From positions 558,001 to 622,000 of the forward strand of contig JAQFVV010006255.1 in NCBI GenBank assembly GCA_028023455.1: a stretch of DNA of 64,000 bases, given 5' to 3'. Positions within the stretch are counted from its first letter, which is position 1. Each line of letters begins with the position of its first letter. Source of the DNA: Epiperipatus broadwayi. Its lineage: Eukaryota; Onychophora; Udeonychophora; Euonychophora; Peripatidae. Shown piece by piece: positions 45,111 through 59,204 of the stretch. Made by a program: the position numbers and the translations under genes. The notes beneath the pieces are model-generated. The model was not told where the DNA came from. It did not search any database and was given only the letters and a program-made list of their open reading frames with translations.

Positions 45111-45895
45111 GAAATATTTGTGTATGTATATATATATCAATATCAGTTTACAGAAAATCCACACATACAAACAGATAGATATCTTGATTTTAATTCTCAT
45201 CATCATCCTGCACAAATTTTTTCTGAAGCAAAAAATCTTTTGAGTAGAGCTTATAATTTATCTGATAAAGAACATCTTACTCAAGAAATAGTATTACAAA
45301 AAATATTCTACTTTCTAATAATTATAATAAAAACACCATACGTAAGGCTTTACCTAACATTAATATTAAAAAGCAAAAAGAGGATAGAATTGACAATTCC
45401 TCTTTTAATAGAGTAATTTTGCCTTACATTAAAGTGGTTACTGATAAAATCAGTAGAAGACTATCATGTTTTAATATAAAGACTACTTTTTCTACTGGCA
45501 AAAATTTGGTGATTTTTTATATAAACCTAAAGACAAAATATTTTTGGAACATGAAGGAGTTTATAAAATTCCATGTTTGCACTGCTCAAGAAGCTATGTG
45601 GGTCATTCTAATAGACAAATAAATGTCAGAATTAAGAAACAGAAATGCTTTTAATCAAAAAATTAGCACATCAGTTTTTACTTCCCATTTTTTAGAAATT
45701 GGTCACAAACCTAATTTTGACAATACAAAACTACTTGAAAATTTGGAATGATATGATTTAAGAACCATGAGAGAGTCAATTGAAATATTAAAGAGACCTA
45801 CTGGTTTAAATAGGGCTGACAAAGCACAACGTATTCCAGCTATGTGGAAACCTCTCATTTTATCTAATATTAACTTGAAATTAATAGGTTAAAAA
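45111..45895 (+). pseudogene. Penelope-like element, C-terminal RT and GIY-YIG fragment (another lineage)
   Basis: The plus strand, with frameshifts, reads TDRYLDFNSHHHPAQIFSEA and KNLLSRAYNLSDKEHLTQEI (45174-45297), the post-RT block of Penelope-like proteins. It continues with ILPYIKVVTDKISRRLSCFN (about 45415-45475), then EHEGVYKIPCLHCSRSYVGH (45550-45609), the GIY-YIG core (VYKI...YVG), and finally RTMRESIEILKRPTGLNRAD, and QRIPAMWKPLIL to a stop near 45893. All RT catalytic motifs are missing. The following ~250 bp may be its 3' UTR. Its sequence differs from both the 8.4-kb and 35-kb copies. Confidence 0.85.
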
Positions 45896-48070
45896 ACTGA
45901 GGGAAATAAACATTTTGATAAGCCTCATATTGTGAATGCTGAACAACTTCAAGTTGAATCTCACTTCTCATCTCACACTGAGTCACATTATTCTTTGAGA
46001 TATAGCGAGATTGTTCTTTCAAAAGTTAACCTTGATAATGGCGGTTGCTAGTCCATCGAAATATCAGATTGTAATGCAAAATAATACATGGTTCGTACCC
46101 AAAAACATTGTATATATATATAGTAACCTTACATATGTCTCTGTAAATTAGTTATTATAAATCAAAACTGTAAAAATTTTATTCGTTATGTTTTTTTTTA
46201 TAGTTAAGCAAATATATTCATCACTGTTATTGATTGTAGAGCATATTATGTAATCAATACCATGTTTAAAAGTCTCTCATATTGATGCTTAAGAAAAATA
46301 TATAATTTTCTAGAGCATATAAAAGTAGTTTCTCACTCAGATTTTATGATCAAAGCTTATATAAAGATATATTTTTGTCATTCTTCTTCTTAAGAAACAA
46401 AGCAATTGAATTGTATAAACAATAGAGATGCTCACTTACATAAAACAAATAGTTTAGTATAGAATAGAATTATAAACTGACATTACAACACTAAAATATT
46501 TAAAGTAGATTACATTTTTATTTAGGTGTAGAATAAACAGTTTCTATATTTGTGTACATGTGTGTGTGAAAACGTACATGTTTAGATTTACTACATTTAG
46601 TAAAATTAATTATCTTATTTAGTTTGCTAGGATATTTATTAAATAATATCATTTATTAAAAAGTCAATTTAAAATTAATTGAAATAAATATCTGGGACCT
46701 TTATACTTTTATGATTTATTTATTTTAAATAAATGTTTGTAATATTATTTTAAACCTGAAGTAAAAATGAAGCAATTGAAAAATTTTGAAATTATTATTT
46801 TCTTTCTCTTCATTTTCGAATGGTTTTTTGAAAAATTTACTGTGTTGATTCAAAAATATTAGTATCTATCATCTGCTGGGTTATGTGCGCTAATCTTTTG
46901 GATAAAATTATAATATCTTTGCTTCATATAATAAACTAAAAATGTGTCTCTGGTGATAAACAAAATGCATTAGGGATTATCAACTCTAAATATTTAAATA
47001 CCATTAAATGGATAATGGATTATGAATGCTAAATATTTAAATGCCACTCATGGATTATGGATTATTAAGGCAAAGTATTAAATATAAGTATTGAATTTAC
47101 AAGCAATCCTTAAAATGTATTCAATGCAACTTACCTTGGATTAACAAGCTTACTAAGAAAGGATTATATTACAAACGAAATTGATTGTGCTTTACATTAT
47201 TTTCGATGCTATTATTCAAAAGTGTTTGTGAATTCCCCAAAACAATGGAATATTCTCAGGTATCAATATTTCACTGGGATAATTTTTTAAAATTATTATA
47301 ACCATTGAAAAATAAACCGATGGCTTATTTAATGAATTTTATTATGATTGCTTCTTTTTTAATTAGTTATTATTATTATTAATGTAATAAAAAAATATAA
47401 CAATTCCACGGATATTATTTTATGAATGTACAAGTAATATTTTTATTTAATATTGTTATTGGTGATATTGAATAAGATTAAATATGATTTACCTTGGGTT
47501 TAGGCTTTATAAATGTAAGTAACTATTAAATTTATACAAAACTTTACTATATTGTAATTGTTATATGTTTTATGGGTTCTTAAGTTTCAACCTCACAATT
47601 AAATGAAGTTAATTATTTTTATTTAGATAAGTAGATCTGTAAGAAATATTTTATACATCACTCTTATATATTAGTATTAATTTTTCAAATATATAATATG
47701 TAATCATGCATCCAAATGATCTAATTATATTTTATTAGTAGAGTCTTAACTCCTAATATTTGCACCCTCAAAATGAATCCAGTAAAGGACTTTGAGATGA
47801 AATAAATAAGCGCTATGGTATAAATATCATTTAGATATGCTGAGCAATAATTTTACTTATTCTTTTAAAAGAGTGAAAACTTCTCCAGCATTATTAAGTG
47901 AGGTTGATTAATGATTGATTAATATGAAAACAAACTAATTAAAAACAGCATGAATTATCATTTATTATTATAATGATGATGATTATCATCCTCTCATATT
48001 TAAATTGAGGATTATTTTAAAATAATAAGCATCCTATTTCTATTTAATGTTAGTGTCTTTGGAATACTGT
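45896..48070. other. AT-rich stretch with no recognisable feature
   Basis: The first ~250 bp may be the 3' end of the preceding Penelope fragment. A weak local repeat (AAATATTTAAATNCCA) occurs near 46990-47045. Nothing else recognised. Confidence 0.5.
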
Positions 48071-48073
48071 ATA

Positions 48074-50220
48074 CAGTGATGGCAAACTGATGGCACGTTC
48101 AAATTTTTTACTGGCATACGAACTATTCATATATCATAATTTTCTTCAATATTTTTTTTGTTGCTAAAATCTGTATTAATAAAAATTTACTGTCAACTAA
48201 AGATAAAATAAATAAATATTATATTATATTAGAATTCAATTTTCAATTGAACTCTGATTAGATGCAATAAATTATGATATTTTGGTACAGGTATACTATG
48301 GTATCATTTTCTATAAACCTGTCAAATGATTCCAATAAAACTAGAAAGTAAACTCAATACAATATTTTATAACTCTTTGAAATAAGTTTTTTTAAATCTA
48401 AAGTAAAAATAATCAAATGGTTTTCTGTCCTAATCTTTTTTCACCTAAACATGTTGACCCAATTCATTTTTTTAAACGAATCAAAATCGTGAAGGAACGA
48501 AATGCATAATCAATGCCATCAAATGAGTTTTTTTTTTTTTTTGATTAAAGTTTTACTGTAAAAATGAAATGATAAATATTTTATTTATAAAATTATTAAA
48601 GCTCATTTAAATTTACTTTTAAATAAATTTGTTACCATTATATTAATATGACTAGTGAAAATAAAAAACAAAAATTATCAAGCAATTGAGAATTTCACAA
48701 TTGGTGGATGGATGAATATGGAATGATTAACAAAGGTACCAAGGTAGTATGTGTTTTATATTTGGAACAGTTGTATTGAGAACATCAATGGTAAAACAGC
48801 ATTATGAGACCAATCATAAATTGCTCTGTGAAAAAGTAAATTTGAACACAAAGAATATATTGCCCAAGCATTTAAAAATATAAATATTCAATCAACATCT
48901 ATAATAAAATTTATCGAAAATCATTCACATATAACTGCTGCTAATTTTTTTATTTCAAATGTAATTGCCAAACATTGGGAAACCTTTTAATGATGGAGAA
49001 TATATGAAAGAAGCTTGGATAAAATATGCACAAGTTCTTTTTTGAGATTTTGAAAACAAAGCAAACATTATTCAAAGCATAAAAGATTTATCATTAGCTA
49101 GAAATACAGTTAAAGAAAGAATCCTGCAAATGGCTGACAACATAACTTACCAACAAAAAAGTGATATAAAGTCTTCTAGTTTACTTTCTCTCTGCCTTGA
49201 TGAAAACACAGAGATAAATGGATCAGTTGGTTTGGCTAATTTTATTCACTATTGGATTGAGAATGATATCAAAGAAGAATTGATCGGTTTAACCTCATTA
49301 GTAACAACTACAAAAGAAATAGATATTTACAACATAGATGTTGCCAAAATTGTATCAGTAACTACAGATGGTGCTTATGACTGGAAAATAAAATAGCTTT
49401 CTCACTTTATTTACCAACCATATCGGACATTCAATTTTCGGTTTTCACTGCACTATATATACATGAGCAGGTTTTATGTATGAAGTTCAGCTTTAAGCCA
49501 CTGCATGATGTTATGAACATTGGGACTAAGTTAATCAATTTTATGTCTACACATTGAGTGAAATAAACTCAGTATACTATGGTTTACTTATGTATAACAA
49601 TATTGAGGAAAGGTTCTTCAAACATTCATTGAGTGTTTAAAAGAAATTGGACTGTTTTTACATAATGAAAAAATCATTGAAAAATATAATGAATTAATGG
49701 ATGCTGAATGGCTTTCAAAATTAATGTTTTTTACTGATACGTGTTCACATCTAAATGAATTAATTGTGAAACTGCAAGGTGAAACACAATTGTTGTCATG
49801 TTTGATTTGATCAAAGCATTTGAAGTTAAATTACAATTTTTAATTGTGATGTTATTTCTTACACCTTCAAATATTTTCCAAATCTAAAAAAGTTCTTGAC
49901 TGATTTAGAATCTCATGAGAAACCAGATCAAGCAAAATTGATGCAAGACTTTTGTGCTCTTATTCGATCGATAATTGATTAATTTTCTTTAAGATTTACA
50001 CAGTTCAAACAATTTTCAGAAATATCAAAAATTTATTTTATACCCAGACATAACATCAATGGATAGTCTCAAGTTATAAATTTTTGAGTGGCTTAATTTG
50101 AAAGATATGGAAATGCAGTCAGTCAATTTTCAATCCAGTTCTATATGAAAACAGAAATTTGTTAACTTGAGGAATGAATTAGAAACAATGAAAAATGATC
50201 GATTATTGGATATATGTAAG
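48074..50220 (+). pseudogene. hAT-type transposase pseudogene (GTF2IRD2/ZBED-like lineage)
   Basis: A possible left terminal repeat CAGTGATGGCAAACTGATGG begins at 48074. Coding remains start near 48655 with a BED-type zinc-finger-like block (WWMDEYGMINKG...CVLYLE, ...SIMRPIINCSVKK). They continue with MADNITYQQKSDIKSSSLLS, LCLDENTEINGSVGLANFIH, DIKEELIGLTSLVTTTKEID and KIVSVTTDGA (49130-49380), the catalytic-core entry of this hAT group. Next come HEQVLCMKFSFKPLHDVMNI (about 49465) and FLTDLESHEKPDQAKLMQDF then CALIRSIID (about 49890-49980). Many stops and frameshifts make it dead. The C-terminal dimerisation domain is eroded or deleted, and no right terminal repeat was found, so the 3' end is probably lost. 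Host genes such as GTF2IRD2 carry domesticated relatives; this copy is not such a gene. Confidence 0.8.
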
Positions 50221-52500
50221 AGGAAAGATATATGAAACCACTTATATTAATTATAACAAAACAATTGTATGAACATATATTAAACATCAATTAATTTGAC
50301 TAATAATTGGCTAATGATAAATGAATGAAAGATTATGTAATATACATTTACACAGGTTTTTTTTATATGTTTTGAAAATATTGTATGGATTTAATAGGTT
50401 ATAGTCAATTTTATAATAATAATAATAAAGACAGATGTCGCTAAGTATGCAATGTAGATCATAATTTACATTAGTTGAAGCACACTGAAAAGGGCAAAAA
50501 TTAATATTTGCTGAGCTTTATTATGTGTGATTATTATTACATATATTATTGTTGTTTTATAAAGATATTTTATATTATATCAGTGATTTATTTAAATCTA
50601 TAAAAGTAAAACATAATATAATAACATTTTTGATATGCAAAATTTTAAAACAATTAATTAAATACAATATTGCATAGAATATTTCCTAACTCTAAATTGT
50701 ACAAGTGTAGTAAATTTGTTCTGCCCTTAAGTTCTAAAGTAAAAGTCACAGTTGACATTTTGTTTCTTTGGTCCAATCTTAAGTTATCACTGAGTTTACA
50801 AAACTATTAAACACAATATAATGTCCTACCTTTGTTTTAACAAGTTTTTGGTTTTGAGAATCACTTTAGTAATATTATATTATTCATACCACAATGTAAT
50901 TTAGATTTTTTGCAATTATTTTTTGACGATTTTGGAATCAAAATTCACTTATGGGTCCTGAAATGGCTTCTGCTGCTTGGAGTTTATTTATGAGGAGCTT
51001 TTTCAATTGTTTTTGAGGCTTACTTGATTGTTAATTATTTGTTCATTTTTGGTATATACAATAAAGTGTTAAAATATCTTGTGTTGTATTTCAATTTGCT
51101 CATGATATACTGGAATCACTTCAGACAAAGTCATATATTTAAAAATATTTTCAGAAAAGTAGCAAAGTGTGAAAATATATTTTTATGATTGATGTAATAG
51201 ATGTTACTAATTAAAACTTATTTTTTAACATGATATTAAAGTGTGAAATCAATCCTCAATATTTTTGTATTTCAAATTGATCTTATATATAAAATCTTCT
51301 GATTCTCTTTTTTTATTGTTTCTGATTGTAGTAATCTAATAATTAAACAACAGTTATGACAATATAACCTTTTTATTACTGATGGACGGAAATTTCCAGC
51401 TTTAAAATAATAAAAGTGTGAAAAATTTCCCATAATTATAATATATTTTAAAAAACAATATTTTAATAAAAGGATACTTCGTCTAGCTACTTTTTTATAT
51501 TTATTTTCTAATTATAAATATTTTTTAAAACAGATTTGAATTGTTTTTCCAAGATTTAAAAACAAAATCTTTTGTTTTTTATATTTGGATTTGACTTTTA
51601 ACTTTTGAAAATCTTAGATAAAATTTTAATTTTACATATTTTTCTTAATTAATTTTTAATCCTATATATTACATTAGAAAATCTTTGTTAAAAAAACTTT
51701 ATAAAAATATTTTTCTCAACTAACTTTATTAAACTTGTACATTATTTATTTCATTAAAACTTTAATCACATTTATTTTATCCTAAATTAATTCTAACCAG
51801 GACTGTGAACCTAATTAAATACTTTTTTTTATTTAAGACTAAGTACAAATATTTTTATTTACTTCTTTCCTGCACATCTGTTTATATAAATTATGGATTT
51901 ATAAGAATTTTTGTGGGTTTTTTTTTTGCTAATTAAGATTTTTTATACCACAAATAATTTAATTTTATTTAACAAATTATTTTTTAAACTAATTAATTTT
52001 TTTATTTAATTTCCCTTTAAAATTTTTCTGCCTTATTTAATCTGTCTATTTATTAATTTCTGTGTACTTATTTTAACTCCCCCCCCTTCCATGGCATTAC
52101 GATTTCAGTATATGTTTTGTAAGAACAAATTTGTATAATAAAATATAATTTTCCTTGCATTTATTCTTGCACACATTGCACAAACAAAAATTAATATAAA
52201 AATAGAAACAAATTATATAAATATTTTAATATCACTTCTTTAATTATTTTAATTTCTTTATTATTTTTTTATTTTAAAATTCAACATTAGCCTCTTTTGG
52301 TCTATATAAAGTTTAAAATTAAATATTTAGCATTATATATACATAACAACCTATTATCTATTTAATATTGTTAATTTTAGCTCAAAAATAATTAAAAGTT
52401 TACTATCACTTTATTTGATTACCAAGGCAGTGAAATCAATCACTACTGAATTTTGGATTATTTTTGAGCTAATATTATAAGTTTTGAATAGATGCAATTT
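50221..52500. other. AT-rich stretch with no recognisable feature
   Basis: Long A/T tracts and a C8-9 run near 52080. A short inverted pair around the following microsatellite (TAGCTCAAAAATAATTAAAA at 52379 versus GGATTATTTTTGAGCTAA at 52456) is the only structure seen. Confidence 0.5.
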
Positions 52501-52510
52501 ATTGTATATT

Positions 52511-52842
<332 letters not shown>

Positions 52843-53039
52843 GAATGCCACCTGGCTACAACCATTTGCTGCAAGTAAATTAAAAGTCTGCTATTTTTAA
52901 TATTAAATTACTTGCAACTTCATCATAAAAGGTAATTTTAAATTATTTTTTTAAAAACAAGAACAAAATTAGTTATATTGTAAAAGTTTACAAATATCTG
53001 TGCTTGTGTCTGTGAATGCAAAAAAAAACCCTAATACTC

Positions 53040-54420
53040 TAGTTCACAGTGTTGGCTAAAGATAATGAAAATAGCTACCATGCCTTCAGTATCATATAAC
53101 ACCAGTGGAAAAACAAACCTAAGAAATAATGTTACTGTATTTAATAAGAATCCATTTTCTGATATTGCAAAAAAAAACTTTGGTACCTCAACATTAATTA
53201 CAAACATAAATTTTAATCCCTCTTCCGAAAGATTCAGAAAATCTACAACAAATGATATTGAAAATTTAGATTTACAATATTGAAAATTTAGATTTACAAA
53301 ATCAAAATTATGAAGAAACACAACCCATCTCCCTTCTGTAATATGGACTGCTGATATGCTAGATAGCATTTTTGAGAAATTCCAAAAATCTATTCCTAAG
53401 GGACTATTTAACACATTCTGCCATTTTTTCAGATTGTTCAATAGTTTTATCAGCTACAAATATTCATTGCTCTTTGTATAAATTCCCAAGAGTTTTACTA
53501 TATGAAGCACTCACTTTACATAATCTATGGGACAGTGTATTACACTTAGCTGATCATCCCAATCAAAGATATCCAATTATATAATTCTATGATCAAAATG
53601 AAGATCAAGACACTGGGCCATTTTGTTCTAATTGCTGTAGATGAAAACAAACAGAGATATAACTGGCATATTGAAAAACATATAACTATACTACTCCACA
53701 CAGGGTTTTAAAAACTAATGGAGCCTTTCAGTAAGGTTGTCTCATTGCAACCAGTTACCCTAAAGGACACACCAGTTCCAATATACAGCAATATCTATGA
53801 GTATAAAGTCAGAGCTTGAAAAACATTGATTCCACTGCTATACCTACTCAGATTACAGACAAAGAATCAATGTTTTCCATACTTATAAAAGGATTAAAGC
53901 CACCATGTTTCTCTTGTCATCAGCATGATCATCTGGCAATCAACTTCACAAACACTCAATGTTTACATGTAATCAGGTGGCTAACCATACATCTAGATGC
54001 ATTTATAATCGAAACCAAGATAATATTGACAAAACACCTAAAATTCTTCCTGAAATAAAGATGCTTCACCAACTACACTTTAATCAAACTACACCTGCAC
54101 TATTCATAAAATACCAACCTATGGCTACTGAAGCCAAAATAGATGCAGAAAAAGATAGACTAAATGCTTGTGAGCAACTCACCAAAATGGCAAGTCACAG
54201 GAACCAAAATACAAAAAAAATCCCCATCCAAATTTAAGGTTGGAGATAAAGTTTTAATAAAAACTCCATACTCAAGTAAACCCCAGGAAAATGAGTACCA
54301 TAAGTTCTACAATACATATAAAGGACCATATACCATCATTAAGTAAATAGGTTCCAATGCATTTTGGATAAACTGGGAAGGATTTGAGGCATGTATAATC
54401 TCTGCATCTTAAAACCTTTC
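53040..54420 (+). pseudogene. LTR-retrotransposon relic with CCHC knuckle and integrase C-terminus
   Basis: The plus strand shows a broken frame from 53065 (MKIATMPSVSYNTSG...) with a 22-bp duplication at 53257-53300 that shifts the frame. A retroviral-type zinc knuckle CFSCHQHDHLAINF lies at 53906-53947 (C-X2-C-X4-H, with the last Cys lost). KFKVGDKVLIKTPYSSKPQE and KFYNTYKGPYTIIK at about 54232-54344 resemble the integrase C-terminal GPY/F module of Ty3/gypsy-like elements. Protease, reverse transcriptase and RNase H are not seen, so the middle is deleted. No long terminal repeats were found. No envelope gene is apparent. Confidence 0.6.
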
Positions 54421-56060
54421 TTTGGCTGCTCCAAATAACCTATGATGACCCATCAAATCAATCATGCAGCTATAGAATGAAAGTAACCATTGAGCAAGGT
54501 ATAAAAACCTTGTAAATTACATTAGAGAAAAGTAAAAACAACAGGTAGTCAAAAAAAAGAAAATGTATCAGATTAGAGATATTAAGTTTTATGAGAGTAT
54601 TCCAGCTAATACTCAAACATGGTCACTGGGATACCTTGAGACTAGCCAAGACATAAGAGTCAATACATTCCAATAAATGGATACTCTTATTATTTGACTG
54701 GACCTTCATGAATGCAGTAAGTCTCAAAAAAGGAGGAAGAAGGCTAGTAAATAAACCCATATGCTATCTGTGACAGGCATATTACCAGTTAAGTTTTGAC
54801 CATAATGCCACCAAAGCCCCTAAGTTTAGATCACCCCACAAAAGCCATATGAAAGATGGTAAATTATTCAAAATGAGCTATGAAGGTATGAAGTAGTCAA
54901 GAAATAAATTTAGTAAGCCTTCATCCAATTTAAAAAAAGCCTTACATTAAAAACATACCTGCACTATTATGGGTGTTAAAATTTTGAATACAAATTAAAT
55001 GCTAACTCTGTAAGGGAAGAGAGTTGTAGGGGGACTTAAAAACTACCACTCACCTGCACTAAGTCATACCATACTAAGTCTAACTGAGCAATTGTTAAAC
55101 AATTGCTTACTATTTTTCAAATACACATATATACACTAAACACTGTGATCAGCAAGTTATATTTTATTTTGTTACAAAAAAGATAAAGTTTCAAGTTAGA
55201 TGCTAAGAAAATAAATACACTCACATATATATACACAATATGACTAACCAAGAGTATTTAAGTCATCAACTAACCAACATTGTGGTGTGAACATAAATAA
55301 AATAATACAAGATAATGATGTAATGTCAAGCATATTGCTAAGTAACCAGATATGGAAATGAAAAGATAATCCCAATAAATATTTATTTTAATAACATTAC
55401 ATTGAAGTACAATTATGCAATAATAGCCAAATACAGCAAGCATGAGAAAGTCATTATCTTGACAACTCTATTTGTTTTTTCAACTGAGCAAAATGAACAT
55501 ATGTAATTGATTTTGAGAACAAATTTCAATCATGTAAGAATAAACAGTAATTTACTTTATCCATCAATATAAACCAAAACCTGAAATACTTCCAAGATAT
55601 GGAAGTAAACTGAATGAATTGAGCTAATTGTTAAAAAGAAAACTTCAAATTTACATCAAATCATTGCAAGAGAATAAGTAAATAACTGCTAACAATCAGC
55701 TAGGACAGTTTTTTCCATCATTTCTTTATGTATAAAAACAACCCTAGAAAAACTACACATATTAATGAGGGTATTGCAATGTGGTCTGGCTAAAAGAACT
55801 ATGCTGTAGAAAGCTGAATGCCAGTGCTTCAAGCCCCTAGAACCTTTATGATAGGTGAGATGCCTTTCTTTATTAATTACTGGTCAGTGACATTGATCTT
55901 CAATGAATCGCCTGCATCTTCTTCAAAGGAAATGAATCAGAGAGCATTAACAATCTACAATCCTGGAGTGAGTGCATGTCAATTAAACTTATGGATATTA
56001 CACCACCTGAGAATATCTATCACCAGAAGAAATAGACTTTGAACAAGATGGACAGTTCTT
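54421..56060. other. Unidentified, less AT-rich block downstream of the LTR relic
   Basis: Composition resembles the LTR relic rather than the surrounding DNA, so it may be its 3' part. Open frames (for example 55818-56042) have no recognised motif, and direct terminal repeats were looked for but not seen. Confidence 0.3.
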
Positions 56061-56390
56061 GCTAGTCTCAGAAATTTTTTTTTATTTTATCCAATTGATT
56101 TGTATTTTTATTTTATTTGATATTTATCATCTTATTTTTACTTTTCATGTTTTTTCTTTCCATTACATGTTTGGAAGCTTATATTTTAAAAAACAGGAAA
56201 GTTTATTTTAAGCATAGAGGGGAGAAGAATTATATTTCATAAACATTTTTTGTATTAAATAAAATTTAAGTCTATGCACTCCTCCAGTAGCTTGATATTA
56301 TCAACTTAGTATGTAATAATGTAAGATCTTGATATTTTTCCAAATTAAAAGGATACAGTAGTGACAAGAGTTTTCATTATTTGTTAAATG
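56061..56390. other. AT-rich stretch with no recognisable feature
   Basis: Nothing recognised. Confidence 0.5.
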
Positions 56391-56394
56391 TTTT

Positions 56395-56612
56395 AAACTA
56401 AAGATCAGCTTTTCAAGCTAATTCACATGTGCTTTAAGAATCTTAATAATAAATGAATACTTTCACTTACTTAAGCATTTGAGTTGAAAGAATAGGTGAT
56501 TCATTCTATTCTTTCACAAAGACTTTATCTTGTGTTGGAAGTGAAAGTATTCATTTATTATTAAGATTCATAAAGCACATGTGAATTAGCTTGAAAAACT
56601 GATCTTTAGTTT
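56395..56612. repeat. Small foldback/MITE with 74-bp nearly identical arms
   Basis: Left arm 56395-56468 (AAACTAAAGATCAGCTTTTC, AAGCTAATTCACATGTGCTT, ...ATGAATACTTTCACTT) and the complement of 56539-56612 differ at only about two or three positions. The 70-bp centre has its own short dyad (TTGAAAGAATAG / CTATTCTTTCA). No coding capacity; high arm identity suggests youth. Confidence 0.85.
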
Positions 56613-57120
56613 ATTACAATTCATAAACATCACTATATAAAATAAATGTCTCATTTAAATGTTTTACTAACATTCATTATATATTCATTTTTTGGGGTAC
56701 ATGACTAACCTCCTGGAATGTATGGTTTCTCCTATCAATATTAGAAATCACATCTCCAAGAAGGATGATGATACTCATCTTGAATCAGACAGTAAGCATT
56801 ACTCTATAATATGACTGTATATAAGAATAATTAACAGGTCAGATTCATGATCTTCTAAAAAATAATTATTATTTTAAACTTTTGTAAAAAAAAATCACCA
56901 GGGTATGGATTTCTATCATGGGATTTAGAGATCAGGATATTAATCACATTTAACTCTTAATGTGATAGAAAACCATCTTTGACTCATTATTATATATGTA
57001 AATATTGTTAAAGTAGCTTCATTATTTAATAAATGTTATTAAGTTTCAATCCATTTGATCTCTGTCTTGTTCCCATTGTTGTGCATTCATATCCCTAAAT
57101 ATATGTACTAAACTCCAATA
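56613..57120. other. AT-rich stretch with no recognisable feature
   Basis: Nothing recognised on either strand. Confidence 0.5.
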
Positions 57121-57124
57121 CACA

Positions 57125-57235
57125 CATGCCTTTTTTTTCATGTGTCACAGCATCAACTGAGACATGAACTCTCTAACCTGGGACAACTTCTTGTAAGGCA
57201 GCTGTACTGATCTCTCGACCACCAATGCTTGACAA
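57125..57235 (-). mobile_element. tRNA-derived SINE-like element (family S2), second copy
   Basis: Minus strand: TGGTGGTCGAGAGATCAGTA, CAGCTGCCTTACAAG, CCCAGGTTAGAGAGTTCATG, TCAGTTGATGCTGTGACACA and TGAAAAAAAA. It matches the 32145-32330 copy at GAGAGRTCAG, GCCTTRCAAG, and GATGCTRTGACAYATG with an A run. The A-box-like half is recognisable; the B box is degenerate. Not a tRNA gene. Confidence 0.55.
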
Positions 57236-59204
57236 TACAAATTATCAATAAAGCAAGTCACATGTAGTGCAACATTGCTTTTATTTATATATGTACTGAT
57301 ATTAGAAATATTTTGGGAAAGTGCCTTGTTTATATGGAGGTGAATTAGTTGTCCTGAGTAGGTCCATCCCTGAAGAGAGCTGACTACCCTGAGTTCGAAT
57401 ACTGAGGCATAATGGAGAGCTGGAAAGGGGATAAGATGAGGATGAACTAATGCAAATCATATCTAGATTTAATGTGTGAATATAGAACTAGCCCATTGGA
57501 GGTGGATGTGATCATGAGTTAATAATTTTATTGCATCCTTGCCAGCATCCTACTCAAAGATACTAGGTCTGACCATAGTTAGATGTGTCCCCACCTTTTT
57601 GTGAGAATCACCAGTCCATTACAGTAGTTTGATAGTAGTCGTCAGAATATGACATTGTGTTAAATCTATAATTTTATATGCCAAAAAATTTTAATCTCTG
57701 TAAAATTCTGGGTAGAGTTATATGCTTTTTTATAATCTACAAATCCATTAGATAATATCAAATTCTTTTCACTGATTCTTTCTTTAATTTCTCTTAATAC
57801 ATAAATATTATTTAAGAGCAATATATCTTTTCAGTCTAAAGTTCTCTGTAAAAGGGTTGTAATGATTTTAGTAATATGTAACTTAGAGAAGTCATAGGTA
57901 TTTCATTTTTATTTCACTATTTTGCATTTTTTATCATTTTATTTATCTTTATCCTTTAGAGTCTTTGCCAAAATTTCTGGCCTTATTCATCTACTTTTTA
58001 AAAAAAATATATAATGATTTTATAATTTTTTGGAACTTTTTCATTCTTTATAAATTTAATTCTATGTCTTATTTCTACATTTTAAATACTATGATGTGAA
58101 ATTCTCAAAGTATTAATTCTTTTCATAAAACTATATAATTCTAAAGCATTTATTGGCTTAGAGATCTGATAAAAAGGTATACAAACATAAACTAATTAAA
58201 TGCACTAAGCTAGCTTTTGGAAAAACATTGCCAGAATCATGCTACTGAATAAAGTTATGCAATACAGGTATGCTTATATAAATGATGTGTTGTAATATGC
58301 AAATTTTGCATGATATGCATATAAGTCAATTCAATATTCATTTTTCAGTTTATGTTTATTATACCTTTTCATCAGAACTTCTACTTTGCTTTCTTATTAT
58401 TTATTATTAAATGGTTTGGGTTTTTATTGCACTCTTTCATTTTATAAATAGCTTTTGCCACTTTTTTTTAATAACTTTCTTCCATATGCTTATACATTTT
58501 TGATACATTTAAGTAACTTTGCTTCTTGTTTCACTTTATATTTTTATGGCATCTCTTTTTTGTATTATCTTACTGAATTTCATATATGAAGTTTTTTAAA
58601 TGAATTACCTTATCTTAATAATTTTCTGATATTTATTTTTTGTTGTTGACTTTGTAGCTGTTCTTATTGAAGTACCGATCATCTTCTATTGATCTTATTC
58701 ATATATGAACTAATATTTATTACACATTTACTAATTTAAATTTAAAGTGACTGAAAGCAAAGCACATTAACTATTATTTTTCATTTAAATTTTATTTCAT
58801 TAGTTTATATTAATATATATTTTAATCTCATTAATAGATTATTACTTTCTGTGTTAAATCAATTTAAGCATATTATTGTCTCATAATACATATTACAATT
58901 AATTGAAATATAATATAATCTTTTCATGCTTTATTTAGATGTATCCATATTCATTTTCATGTTGATTTTTTTTTTAAAAATCAAAATATACATTTTTTTC
59001 TGCATATTTTACAAGTTTATGTCTTTTTATATTTCTGTCACTATAATTATATTTACTCACTTCATTTTACTTTTGTCATTGATTTTTTTCTAATTCTAAA
59101 AATTTCATATTACTTTAAAATGTTGATTGTTTAATCAGAATGAATTTTTGTTGTATATAAATCTAAATTATTTTATTGAAAAACTAATCTTTCCACTTTT
59201 TTTT
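57236..59204. other. Mostly AT-rich; unidentified GC-richer patch at 57340-57650
   Basis: 57340-57650 has balanced composition and a lone B-box-like CTGAGTTCGAATACT (57390) without a convincing A box. The remainder is T-rich with no gene or repeat recognised. Confidence 0.35.

Noticed and set aside
53040-54420. Endogenous retrovirus with envelope
   Set aside because: Only gag-type zinc knuckle and integrase C-terminal remains are visible; no envelope signal or LTRs.
57385-57400. B-box-like CTGAGTTCGAATACT
   Set aside because: No matching A box; a single motif is not enough.
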